A stretch of DNA of 19,277 bases from Bacteroidales bacterium UBA2030 (GTDB taxonomy: Bacteria; Bacteroidota; Bacteroidia; Bacteroidales; TTA-H9), in assembly GCA_002332755.1 (NCBI GenBank), contig DDBO01000077.1, forward strand, positions 1-19,277, given 5' to 3'. The position numbers and the translations under genes are program-made. The notes beneath the pieces were generated by a model. It saw nothing but the letters and a program-made list of their open reading frames with translations, was not told the origin of the DNA and did no database searches. The stretch's first letter is position 1; every line of letters begins with the position of its first letter. Shown here one piece after another: positions 1 through 7,773 of this stretch.

Positions 1-1569
1 GGAGATAAAAAGTTTGCCTCTAACCTTCATTTTCGTTCGGCAACATCTTTTACTGAGTTCCCTGCCGATGTTTCCACAACCATTGCCATAAAACCTGCCG
101 GAAGTACCTCTCCTGAAAATCCTCTTGCCTCACTGACATATACTTTTGCTGACCAGCAAAATTATATATTGATAATCAATGGTATAAGTAGTACTTCGGG
201 TTACAATCCAACGCCACCTCTTACCCTGGTCAAAAAAGACAATTGCCGTCAAAACGCTTTAACCGCTGGCCAAACCGATGTACTCATTTTCCATGGATCA
301 ACAGATGCTCCCACCATTAATATCTATGAAACCGGACAAGGAATCGGATTATTGGCTGACAATCTTTCGTACGGGAATTTTCATGCTGCCGATTATTCTA
401 ACCTTGCTACTGCTGACTATGTAATAGATGTTAAGACTCAGGATGGGGCAACCACACTGTATTCTTATAATTTCCCTCTGGCTGCTTTAGGTCTTCAAAA
501 CGAAGCCATTACCTTACTGGCTTCCGGATTTGTAAACCCTGCATCCAATAGCAATGGTCCTGCATTTGGGCTTTTCATCGCTCGTTCTATCGGAGGTGAT
601 CTCATAGCGTTGCCAACATATACACCTCCGCAGACTTGCTGGATACAAGTCATCCATAACTCGGCCGATCCAGCTGCCTCTCCCGTTGATTTTTGGGTTG
701 GGGAGCAGAAAGTTTTTCCCGGAATCACTTATCAGCGTGCCTCGGGATTTGTTGAGGTTCCTGCCGGAAACAATATTCCTTTGTTCTTAGTTGCCGCCGG
801 AGCTTCAGGCACCACAAACCCTTTGGCAACGGTTACGGTAAACCTTGAAGCCGGAAAGCGCCACAGTGTTATTATTGATGGAATTGCTTCTACTTCAGGA
901 TTTGATCCTTTGCAACCCCTCACGCTTCATTTTATCCCTAATATTCGTTTGGTGGCTACCAATAGTTCGAAAGTAGATGTACTATTCCATCATGGCATTA
1001 CTGATGGACCCCAGGTAGGTATATATGAGTTTACCTCTGGACTGATTTACGAGCCTTTGTCATATGGAAGCTCCAGCCCTTATGTTGAAGTGGATGGACA
1101 AAATCAAGGATGGCACATCCTCAGTGGAGGAAATGTGTTGAAAAGCTATGAGGTAATTTTTAGTGGCACTTCATATATCGGGAAAACTGTCTTTGCCATT
1201 GCTTCCGGATTTATCAATCCATCGAATAACAGCAACGGTCAGCCTTTTGGTTTGTTCCTGGTTCCTACAGATGGTGGAGGGTTTAGCGAGTTGAAGGAGG
1301 TTACTGGGGTTGTAGAAAACGATGCCTTGTCTCTTTCGGTCAGACCTAACCCTGCCAGTGATTATGTTTATATTGATCTGCAGAATGTTATGAATTATGA
1401 GGTGAAGGTGAGTCTGATTGCACCGGATGGAAAACTTTTGCATTCTGAGCAATTCCGCAATCAATCTACGGTGACCTTAGATGTTCATAACCTGCCTAAG
1501 GGGATTTACTTTTTAAAAATAAAATCGGGTAATCTATCCGCTGTAAGAAAATTAGGTATTTTACGTTAA
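1..1569 (+). CDS. Secreted DUF4397-repeat protein with T9SS type A sorting domain (5' end outside window)
   Basis: The frame is open to the left edge, so the start lies outside; 522 residues are visible. Two homologous module types alternate. Type A ends in the similar strings INGISSTSGYNP and IDGIASTSGFDP (about nt 1-231 and 637-933). Type B carries DVLIFHGSTDAP and DVLFHHGITDGP, and ends near ASGFVNPASNSNG and ASGFINPSNNSNG (about nt 274-612 and 970-1293). Both resemble DUF4397, a beta-rich extracellular domain of unknown function. The last 80 or so residues (from nt 1321) form a typical T9SS type A sorting domain: VRPNPASDYVYI, a central APDGKLL, then LPKGIYFLKI and a terminal KLGILR. The family picture is export by Sec then T9SS, with the tail removed and the protein anchored or released at the surface. 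The role and ligand are unknown. A terminator follows 20 bases after the stop. Confidence 0.88.
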   Translation, partial: GDKKFASNLHFRSATSFTEFPADVSTTIAIKPAGSTSPENPLASLTYTFADQQNYILIINGISSTSGYNPTPPLTLVKKDNCRQNALTAGQTDVLIFHGSTDAPTINIYETGQGIGLLADNLSYGNFHAADYSNLATADYVIDVKTQDGATTLYSYNFPLAALGLQNEAITLLASGFVNPASNSNGPAFGLFIARSIGGDLIALPTYTPPQTCWIQVIHNSADPAASPVDFWVGEQKVFPGITYQRASGFVEVPAGNNIPLFLVAAGASGTTNPLATVTVNLEAGKRHSVIIDGIASTSGFDPLQPLTLHFIPNIRLVATNSSKVDVLFHHGITDGPQVGIYEFTSGLIYEPLSYGSSSPYVEVDGQNQGWHILSGGNVLKSYEVIFSGTSYIGKTVFAIASGFINPSNNSNGQPFGLFLVPTDGGGFSELKEVTGVVENDALSLSVRPNPASDYVYIDLQNVMNYEVKVSLIAPDGKLLHSEQFRNQSTVTLDVHNLPKGIYFLKIKSGNLSAVRKLGILR

Positions 1570-1588
1570 AACTTGTGAACCAATTACC

Positions 1589-1623
1589 AGGCCGGCTGTT
1601 GATAACCCATCAGCCGGCCTTTT
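1589..1623 (+). terminator. Rho-independent terminator after the DUF4397 protein
   Basis: A perfect 10-bp GC-rich stem, AGGCCGGCTG (1589-1598) with CAGCCGGCCT (1611-1620), has a 12-base loop and runs into a short T tract. The T tract is only on the plus strand, so it should end the upstream gene's transcript. It finishes three bases before the ATG of the next gene. Confidence 0.85.
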
Positions 1624-1626
1624 GCT

Positions 1627-1995
1627 ATGAAGAAAAATCGGGTTCTTGTTTTTTATTATGACGATCATTGTGGATTTTGTGCCTGGGGCACAGAATGGCT
1701 GCGGCAAGCCGATTTAAAAAACAGAATAGAAATTCGTTCTGTTAATTCTTGCAGCCATGAAGTGCCGGGTGGAAATTCCGATACAGCCTGGCTATTCGAT
1801 ACGGGAAAATGGTACTATGGTTCTTCTGCATTAATCCGTGCAGGTGTTGCACTTGGATTTCCTTACGTATTTTTAGGGATTTTGTTGATAATCCCTGGCT
1901 TTATACGGGAAGCTGTTTATAAAGCCATTGCCCGAAACCGTTACCTGTTACCCGGGAACAGGATACAGGCTTGTGAGAAAAAGGGATTACCTTAA
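1627..1995 (+). CDS. DCC-family (DUF393) thiol-disulfide oxidoreductase-like protein
   Basis: This 122-residue protein matches the DCC/DUF393 family (PF04134 type). The N-terminal strand VLVFYYDDHCGFC carries the family's D-x-x-C-x-x-C pattern, with the two cysteines at residues 15 and 18 as a presumed thioredoxin-like redox pair. The C-terminal half has the family's GSSALIRAGVALG, a hydrophobic IIPGFIREAVY stretch (about residues 78-98) and the closing ARNRYLLPG. The length is normal for the family. The substrate is unknown and the redox role is inferred from the motif. The ATG at 1627 is needed to keep the first strand. It lies directly after the upstream terminator, with no Shine-Dalgarno sequence and no visible promoter. 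The stop codon overlaps the convergent gene's stop in a shared TTAA. Confidence 0.8.
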   Translation: MKKNRVLVFYYDDHCGFCAWGTEWLRQADLKNRIEIRSVNSCSHEVPGGNSDTAWLFDTGKWYYGSSALIRAGVALGFPYVFLGILLIIPGFIREAVYKAIARNRYLLPGNRIQACEKKGLP

Positions 1996-2597
1996 CCCAT
2001 GAGCCCCTGGGCTTCAGTATGAAGCTGACTTAATACAGTCTGTACATCGGGACCTTTGCCTTCACTCTCAAGGGCAACGAGTTCTGCTGCTAAAACCGTA
2101 GCTGGTACATCTTCTCCGCATTTTGTGCTGGCAATATTGATGGCCTGTAAGGTATCTTCCACACATTTTCTCACTAAAGTCCAGGTGCTCTCAGTAATGT
2201 ATATTTGTTGTGCCATATTGTGCTCAAATTCTGCCCTTATGTTTTGAATCATGGCATTTTTGAAACGCACAGCATCCATTTCGGGTTGAATGTTGCGCAG
2301 CATGAGACTGGATAGGGAGATGCGTTCCAGAAGCAGGACTATTCTTTCATAGGCCTGAAGCCTCAAGGGCAAAGTCACTTGACGTTGGTCGCGCCTGATC
2401 TGGAGGTATTGGATCTTTTCTTCTTTATCAAGGAATGATTTGACGGTTTTGAGCAAGTCGTCATTTTTCAGCAAAGGCAGGGTCTCTTTCCATTGATTAA
2501 GAAAGCGTTCATTCGATGAATGAAAGAAATAAACTGCCACTGCTAAAACCAGAAGTGAAGGGATAGTACTCTGAAGAAGTAATATGAAAGTATTCAT
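1992..2597 (-). CDS. Membrane-anchored helical protein, conserved in Bacteroidota (DUF7935-like)
   Basis: This 201-residue protein begins with one hydrophobic segment (about residues 5-26, LLQSTIPSLLVLAVAVYFF). A charged, strongly helical region follows. It includes PLRLQAYERIVLLLERI (about residues 76-92), which I associate from memory with a Bacteroidota family of unknown function now called DUF7935; that name is not certain. I see no catalytic motif. The likely topology is a short N-terminal anchor with a cytoplasmic helical domain. The ATG overlaps the stop of the transketolase C-terminal subunit gene by 4 bases, so translation is probably coupled and this is the last gene of the four-gene unit. 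Its 3' end overlaps the convergent DCC gene by 4 bases. Confidence 0.75.
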   Translation of the reverse strand: MNTFILLLQSTIPSLLVLAVAVYFFHSSNERFLNQWKETLPLLKNDDLLKTVKSFLDKEEKIQYLQIRRDQRQVTLPLRLQAYERIVLLLERISLSSLMLRNIQPEMDAVRFKNAMIQNIRAEFEHNMAQQIYITESTWTLVRKCVEDTLQAINIASTKCGEDVPATVLAAELVALESEGKGPDVQTVLSQLHTEAQGLMG

Positions 2598-3565
2598 GGT
2601 TGATGAAGCTTTTTTCTTTGGTAAAGTTGCAACGCTTTTTGATATATGTCTGAAGAAGTCAGGCCATATTTTTTCATAAGTTCGCTGGGTTTTCCTGATT
2701 CTCCGAAAGAATCATTTATACCCACAAAATCCATGGGAACGGGGTGGTTTCTGACAACAATTTCTGCCACAGCGCTGCCCAGTCCATTGATAATCTGGTG
2801 TTCTTCGGCTGTAAGTATAGCCCCGGTTTCCTTAGCTGCTTTGATGATTGTTTCAGTATCAATGGGTTTCAAGGTATGCAGGTTTATGACTCTTGCGGAG
2901 ATGCCAACAGAAGCTAACATTTCTGAAGCTTCCAGGGTTTCCCATACCATGTGGCCAGTGGCTATTAATGTCAGGTCGGTACCTTCGTTAAGTACTTGTG
3001 CCTGCCCGGCAACAAAGGGAATATCTTCAGAAATAAAATCGGGAACTGCTTCACGGCCGAATCGGATATATACCGGGCCATGAATGTTATTCACGGCGGC
3101 AAGTGCAGCCTGCCGGGCCTGAGTCGCATCGCAGGGGCTAAAAACGGTCATATTGGGAAGGCATCGTACTATGGCCAGGTCTTCTAATGCCTGATGGGTT
3201 GCACCGTCGGGGCCAACGGAAATGCCAGCGTGCGCACCTCCAATGATAACATGCAGGTTGTTGTAGCATATGGAGATGCGCATTTGGTCTGCAGCTCTGA
3301 ACGCAGCAAATACGGCATAGGTTGAAAAAACCGGAATTTTGCCGGCAAGCGCCAAGCCTGCAGCTACAGCCATAGCATTCTGCTCCGCAATGCCTAATGT
3401 TAAAAACCTTTCCGGAAATCTCTCTTTGAATAGATCGAGGCCTACCGAGGCTGTAATATCGGCCCCCAAAATTACAAGCTTAGGCTCATCAGCTCCGGCT
3501 TCGGCTATTCCTTCCCCGAAACCAGCCCGGGTAGGTTTGTTGCCTTTATTTTCCCAGCGATTCAT
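2594..3565 (-). CDS. Transketolase, C-terminal subunit
   Basis: This 323-residue protein covers the pyrimidine-binding and C-terminal domains of transketolase as a separate chain. It has ILGADITASVG near the start, FLTLGIAEQNAMAVAAGLA with the catalytic glutamate at residue 61 (which activates thiamine diphosphate), and GGAHAGISVGPDGATHQALEDLAI. It also has VYIRFGREAVP and the C-terminal LIATGHMVWETLEA and EEHQIINGLGSAVAE regions. With the N-terminal subunit encoded just upstream it should form a heteromeric enzyme that moves two-carbon ketol units between sugar phosphates in the non-oxidative pentose phosphate pathway. Its start overlaps the end of the N-terminal subunit gene by 20 bases, and its end overlaps the next gene by 4. 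Split transketolases are common in Bacteroidota and archaea. Confidence 0.93.
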   Translation of the reverse strand: MNRWENKGNKPTRAGFGEGIAEAGADEPKLVILGADITASVGLDLFKERFPERFLTLGIAEQNAMAVAAGLALAGKIPVFSTYAVFAAFRAADQMRISICYNNLHVIIGGAHAGISVGPDGATHQALEDLAIVRCLPNMTVFSPCDATQARQAALAAVNNIHGPVYIRFGREAVPDFISEDIPFVAGQAQVLNEGTDLTLIATGHMVWETLEASEMLASVGISARVINLHTLKPIDTETIIKAAKETGAILTAEEHQIINGLGSAVAEIVVRNHPVPMDFVGINDSFGESGKPSELMKKYGLTSSDIYQKALQLYQRKKLHQP

Positions 3566-4388
3566 AGTAAGCTGCTATTTGTTCTAAAAAAAGTTGCGCT
3601 TGCTGAGCATCGGGTGCTTTCCCGTGCCAGCGGTAATCGCCCTCTATCTCCCGGACGCCTTTCCCCATGACCGTCTTAGCCAAAATAACGGTAGGTTTCT
3701 CTTTAACGGTTCTTGCGTTTGTGAATGCCTGTTTAATGCTTGCGTAATGATTGCCATTACATTCGATTACTGCCCATCCAAATGCTTCCCATTTGGCGGC
3801 CAGAGGCTCCAACTTCATCACATTTTCAGTGTATCCGTCGATTTGTACACCATTTCTGTCGACAATTACCAGAAGGTTGTCCAATTGGTAGTGGGCAGCA
3901 GCCATTGCAGCTTCCCATACCGACCCTTCCTGTAATTCTCCATCACCAGCTACGCAAAAGACCCTGCCCGGGTGTAAATCCATTTTCCTTGCCAGTGCAA
4001 CACCCACCGCAACACCAATGCCCTGCCCTAAGGATCCGGCCGAAAGTTCTACACCGGGTAATCCATGATCGCGGCCGGGATGCCCCTGCAAGCGACTTCC
4101 CAGTTTCCTCAGGGTTAATAGTTCTTCTTTTGGAAAATATCCTGCATGTGCCAGTGCGGCATACAATACAGGAGCAACGTGTCCAATTGAAAGGATCAAA
4201 ATATCACGATCAGGCCAATGTGGATCCTGTGGTTTGTGATTTATCTCATTGAAATAAAGATATGTAAAAATATCGGCCAAACCTAATGATCCACCTGTAT
4301 GCCCCGACCCGGCTGCCTCCAGGCTACGTATAATCCATTCCCTTATGCTTCTCGCCTTCTCGTGAAATTCTCTTTCACCCAAAATCAT
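3546..4388 (-). CDS. Transketolase, N-terminal subunit
   Basis: This 280-residue protein is the thiamine-diphosphate-binding half of transketolase. Visible signatures are SGHTGGSLGLADI (His30), ILSIGHVAPVLYAALA (His70), LQGHPGRDHGLPGVELSAGSLGQG (motif seen as two shorter blocks around His103), and the diphosphate/Mg motif GDGELQEGSVWEAA (GDG at 148-150), followed by VIVDRNG with the metal-ligand Asn at 179. WHGKAPD closes the domain. It works with the C-terminal subunit encoded immediately downstream. Its ATG overlaps the end of the LtaS-like gene by 4 bases, which suggests translational coupling. LSIGH differs by one residue from the LSKGH I would expect in split transketolases; the position varies in the wider family, so activity is probably unaffected. 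Confidence 0.93.
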   Translation of the reverse strand: MILGEREFHEKARSIREWIIRSLEAAGSGHTGGSLGLADIFTYLYFNEINHKPQDPHWPDRDILILSIGHVAPVLYAALAHAGYFPKEELLTLRKLGSRLQGHPGRDHGLPGVELSAGSLGQGIGVAVGVALARKMDLHPGRVFCVAGDGELQEGSVWEAAMAAAHYQLDNLLVIVDRNGVQIDGYTENVMKLEPLAAKWEAFGWAVIECNGNHYASIKQAFTNARTVKEKPTVILAKTVMGKGVREIEGDYRWHGKAPDAQQAQLFLEQIAAYYESLGK

Positions 4389-6391
4389 GGCTGGATGTTT
4401 GTTTTTGAGCTTCCAAATTTAGGCAAAACTCCCTTTTTCCCGCTTAGTCCATTGCGGATAACGTATTGAGAGGCTTGCAAGAAGCTCCACACCTGCGATT
4501 TAAGTGAATCGCATACAGCCGGCATATCTTTAAGAATATTTTGTTTGGGGTCGGTCTTTAGGTTGTAGAGCGCAAGAGGTTGATCATCTTTAATAATCAG
4601 GTAAAATTCATCGGTAATAATTCCAAGTCGGTCATCCGCACTGAAATAAGTGAAACCCAGGGGCTGTTGCAGCAAATCATTACCTACAGTGTTATTGGTG
4701 TAACTATAACCAAGAATTCCCATTGTTGTTGAATAGATATCAGTCTGATTTCCAAAAACATGCATTTGTGCAGGAGGCAGCTGCCCTCCGGGAGCAATAA
4801 ACAATAGGGGAATATGGTTGAAGGATAGTGGTAATTCGTAACGCGGATTGACCGAAACTCCATGATCGGCGGTTAGCACGAATAGCGTGTTTTTAAACCA
4901 TGGACGGTAAGAAGCCATTTTGAGAAAATATCCGATGCTTTTGTCAGCATATTCCACCATTTTGTCCGGAAGGTTGGCGGCGACAGGTTTGAAATTAAAG
5001 TCCTTAGGAAGAATGTAAGGCCCGTGATTGCTTGCGGTGAGAATGGCAGCAAAAAAAGGCCCATCCTTTTGTGATAATTCTTTATCAAGTATTTGCAGAC
5101 TTTCCTCAAAAAGCTTATGATCAGGAACCCCCAGGCTGCTAACAGGACGAGAATGGTAATTTTTGGGGCTAAATACTTTTTCAAAACCATTAGCTCTGAA
5201 AAATCCGCCCATATTATCGAATTGATCGTCGTGAGGAATAAAAGCGAAGGTAAGGTAGCCCTTTTCTTTAAGAGTGGCAGGCAGCCCGGTGTATTCAGGG
5301 ATGGGATACTGATTCATGGGATGTTGTCTTTTAAGGGCAGGAAATCCATACAATGTTGAAAATACTCCGTTGAAAGTATGTATTCCGGCAGAATAGAAAT
5401 TACGGAATGTCAAAGATGTTTCCGCAAGGCTATCGAGCACAGGTGTCAGATGTTTACCCTCAGGCACCATTCCGGTATTCCACATCGACATTCCTTCCAT
5501 AATAATAACCACCACATTGAGCCTAAGACTATCTGGTTTGCCTTCGATTTTGCGCGCCAGAGGGGAAACAAAGTGGGTATCATCGATTTTAAGTATTTCC
5601 CTGACTTTATAAATTGCTTCTTTGTCGGGCATAAGAGCCAGGCGGTTGCCTTCTGCTTTGCGCTGGTCAATCCAGCTTTGAACCAGTGTGAAAACAGGGT
5701 TCAATCCGGCCTGATTATAAAACGGATGCTCGGAAAACCATGCCGTACCCGTTCGAATGGGTGATTTTTTATCAATCCTTCCTCGAATGGCCAATAAACA
5801 AAAAGCGGATAGAATGATAAATGTAATAACCTTTGCCATGTGCGAGGGGAAACGTTTGTGTGGCGATACTACCTTTAAAGGTTCCCTGCCCTGAAAAATA
5901 CTCTTCATGATAAAAAACCAGGCAATACTAATAGCCAAGAAGAGCAATATAAAAATGGCGTATCTGATTTCGCCCAGGACCATCCCAATCATTAGCTTTG
6001 GGGAATCAACCCACTGAAAAACAGCTACATCTAAACGTGTAAAATAATGAGCAAAGTACGGAATATCTGTGGCACATATCGCAAAGGCCAGAAGATAGGT
6101 AATCAGGAGCCAGTAATGGCTGAATCTCAATGTCCACAATCTTCCTTTACCTGTAAATGCTGTCCAGGCCGAAACCACCAGAGGTATGCTCAGCAAGTAG
6201 CCTGAAATAACAGTATCGAAACGCCAACCATACCACATTGCACCTCCTATGAGCCACCACATTGGACCTGCATCGCCAGCCTCCTGGAAAAGAGTTAACA
6301 GAATGATGATTCTGAATAGGGTAAAAAAAACTATCCCCCATAAATAAACTCTTAGCAGGTGATTGTAAGGCTTCAGAAAAGAAGAAACCAT
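4385..6391 (-). CDS. LtaS-like membrane sulfatase-fold phosphotransferase (LTA synthase family)
   Basis: This 668-residue protein has an N-terminal membrane part with about five hydrophobic segments (roughly residues 12-35, 44-78, 92-110, 143-162, 187-203). An extracytoplasmic alkaline-phosphatase/sulfatase-fold domain follows from about residue 290. Its likely metal and catalytic residues are Glu299 (VVVIIMEG), the nucleophile Thr339 (GIHTFNGVFSTLYGFP), His456 (TASNHGPY) and Asp509-His510 (LTADHG). This is the arrangement of LtaS, OpgB/MdoB and related phosphoglycerol or phosphoethanolamine transferases. A diderm Bacteroidota is not expected to make lipoteichoic acid. A head-group transfer to periplasmic glycans, lipids or surface polysaccharide is more likely, but the substrate is not visible. 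It is the first gene of the overlapping four-gene unit; I found no clear promoter in the 75 bases upstream. Confidence 0.88.
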   Translation of the reverse strand: MVSSFLKPYNHLLRVYLWGIVFFTLFRIIILLTLFQEAGDAGPMWWLIGGAMWYGWRFDTVISGYLLSIPLVVSAWTAFTGKGRLWTLRFSHYWLLITYLLAFAICATDIPYFAHYFTRLDVAVFQWVDSPKLMIGMVLGEIRYAIFILLFLAISIAWFFIMKSIFQGREPLKVVSPHKRFPSHMAKVITFIILSAFCLLAIRGRIDKKSPIRTGTAWFSEHPFYNQAGLNPVFTLVQSWIDQRKAEGNRLALMPDKEAIYKVREILKIDDTHFVSPLARKIEGKPDSLRLNVVVIIMEGMSMWNTGMVPEGKHLTPVLDSLAETSLTFRNFYSAGIHTFNGVFSTLYGFPALKRQHPMNQYPIPEYTGLPATLKEKGYLTFAFIPHDDQFDNMGGFFRANGFEKVFSPKNYHSRPVSSLGVPDHKLFEESLQILDKELSQKDGPFFAAILTASNHGPYILPKDFNFKPVAANLPDKMVEYADKSIGYFLKMASYRPWFKNTLFVLTADHGVSVNPRYELPLSFNHIPLLFIAPGGQLPPAQMHVFGNQTDIYSTTMGILGYSYTNNTVGNDLLQQPLGFTYFSADDRLGIITDEFYLIIKDDQPLALYNLKTDPKQNILKDMPAVCDSLKSQVWSFLQASQYVIRNGLSGKKGVLPKFGSSKTNIQP

Positions 6392-6466
6392 AGGGATTGA
6401 AAGGGTTAGTACGATATTAAGAAATCAGGTTTCCGGCTTTTGGCTCATTTTTAGGTTCTGTATTAA

Positions 6467-7723
6467 CTAAGGAAATACCCGGGGACTAATGGTAAGCATT
6501 AAGTAAGTATAAACGGGTGCTGCGGGTTGATCCACTTTCTGCAATTCTTTAAGACCCTGAGTAGGCAACAATACCATCAATCCATATTCAAGGGTTCCCC
6601 ACTCTGTCATTTTATACCTGATTATGAAATCATTTTCCAGAGCTAGGTTTTTTTGAGTTGGGGCTAAAGAATTGTTTATTAATAAACTGAAATAATGGAA
6701 TGCATTCTGTACTGTGAAGTTTTTCGGGGCTTTCCATATGAGGCTACCATAAAAATCCACCAACCCTGCCTGCTTCACATGAGACGATAGGTTTCTAAAA
6801 TAATCCATATTTCCGAGAAACTTGTGCCTGGCGGTATAAATCAGGTCGAATGTATGGTCGGTATTGCCTTGTGGGTTCTTGTTGCCTCCACTAACCGCCC
6901 AGCCAATACCCGGCATGAGTTTTCCTGTCGTTAAAGATATATTCCCCGAGGTAAGAAATGCTGATACGGTTTGATTTATCGCATTTTTCCCAAATTGATA
7001 GTAAAGGTTAAAGTCGCCGTTGATAAAAGGATAATTTATTTTGTAATAGATTCCTGTGGTAAAGCGGAAATGCTGTGTGTTAACGGTATCCGACGGAGTT
7101 TGACCGGTAGATAGTAGCAAGAAGGAAAGGGTATTTTGGGAATTGGGTTGGTAATTCATCCAACAGAAGGCTAGGGTTTTGTACCTGTCTGTTGGGTAAT
7201 AATTATCCCTAAGGGCATCTTTGAGTGTGTTCCAGCTAAAGGCTGTGTGAAGACTCCATTTTTCACGTGTCCATTTCAAAAGAAAGGCGTCACTGGCAAT
7301 TCCAGATTGGTTCCAGTTTCGGCGTCCGAGTAGCCACTCATTGTCGTAGCTAAGCTCCATACGGCCCACAGCGAACGAAAAGTGGGGATTCAGACTTAAT
7401 TCAGCATACCCTTCATGCAAATCCAGGCTGGCTTCATCTCCTACATTTCCGCTTGTGGTATTGTTTTTTTCATCTCCCCAAATTCTTACATCCTGGGGCG
7501 ATAGCACAAGTCGAAGGTTTTCTTTTTGATAGGTAAATTTTAATCGGCTACGTTGTGAAATCAGGGCTGCTGGGGTGGCATGCTGGGGTATCAGCTGCTG
7601 GTACCCGTTTCTAATTTCTACTCTTGGTCTAATCTCGGTTTCAATGCTGAATTGTGCTCTGACTGTTGATATCGTTGCGATAGACAGTAAAATGAGCAAT
7701 TTAGCTTTTGCTGGAAAATTCAT
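6467..7723 (-). CDS. Outer-membrane beta-barrel protein, alginate-export-like
   Basis: This 418-residue protein has a signal peptide (hydrophobic residues 8-20, probable cleavage after Ala23 in TVRAQ). A mature chain rich in alternating aromatic and polar beta strands follows. The opening FSIETEIRPRVEIRNGYQ, then ISQRSRLKF, the LVLSPQDVRIWG strand, LHEGYAELSL and FAVGRMELSYDNEWLLGRRNW are typical of the alginate-export or phosphate-selective-porin-like barrels annotated in Bacteroidota. It is probably an outer-membrane porin-like channel of unknown substrate. The neighbours give no hint of alginate metabolism, so the family name should not be read as function. A TAnnTTTG box lies 23 bases upstream of the ATG. 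The LtaS-like gene begins 75 bases downstream on the same strand, so read-through into it is possible. Confidence 0.7.
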   Translation of the reverse strand: MNFPAKAKLLILLSIATISTVRAQFSIETEIRPRVEIRNGYQQLIPQHATPAALISQRSRLKFTYQKENLRLVLSPQDVRIWGDEKNNTTSGNVGDEASLDLHEGYAELSLNPHFSFAVGRMELSYDNEWLLGRRNWNQSGIASDAFLLKWTREKWSLHTAFSWNTLKDALRDNYYPTDRYKTLAFCWMNYQPNSQNTLSFLLLSTGQTPSDTVNTQHFRFTTGIYYKINYPFINGDFNLYYQFGKNAINQTVSAFLTSGNISLTTGKLMPGIGWAVSGGNKNPQGNTDHTFDLIYTARHKFLGNMDYFRNLSSHVKQAGLVDFYGSLIWKAPKNFTVQNAFHYFSLLINNSLAPTQKNLALENDFIIRYKMTEWGTLEYGLMVLLPTQGLKELQKVDQPAAPVYTYLMLTISPRVFP

Positions 7724-7732
7724 GTTTGGGTG

Positions 7733-7750
7733 TTTTGCCTCATGGCAAAA
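7733..7750. repeat. Perfect inverted repeat just upstream of the beta-barrel gene
   Basis: TTTTGCC (7733-7739) and GGCAAAA (7744-7750) are perfect 7-bp arms around TCAT. On the minus strand no T tract follows, so it is a poor terminator for the preceding methionine sulfoxide reductase gene. It overlaps the proposed -7 box and the expected transcription start, so an operator is an alternative reading. Confidence 0.5.
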
Positions 7751-7753
7751 GTA
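7746..7753 (-). promoter_or_regulatory. Bacteroidota-type -7 box for the beta-barrel gene
   Basis: Read on the minus strand this is TACTTTTG, an exact match to TAnnTTTG, the Bacteroidota housekeeping -7 consensus. The expected start of transcription, about 7 bases downstream, leaves a leader of about 15 bases before the ATG at 7723. The nearest TTTG upstream (7782-7779, minus strand) is spaced too far (25 bases) to be a convincing -33 element. Confidence 0.5.
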
Positions 7754-7773
7754 TTAATTACACATCAGCTGTG

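Noticed and set aside
3740..4252. 170-codon plus-strand open frame
   Set aside because: It lies entirely antisense to the transketolase N-terminal subunit, has a low-complexity proline/histidine-rich translation, and shows no recognisable domain.
5378..5764. 128-codon plus-strand open frame
   Set aside because: It is antisense to the LtaS-like gene, whose catalytic motifs confirm the minus strand as coding.
4385..6391. True lipoteichoic acid synthase
   Set aside because: Every other indicator points to a diderm Bacteroidota, which is not expected to make lipoteichoic acid; only the fold and catalytic residues are shared.
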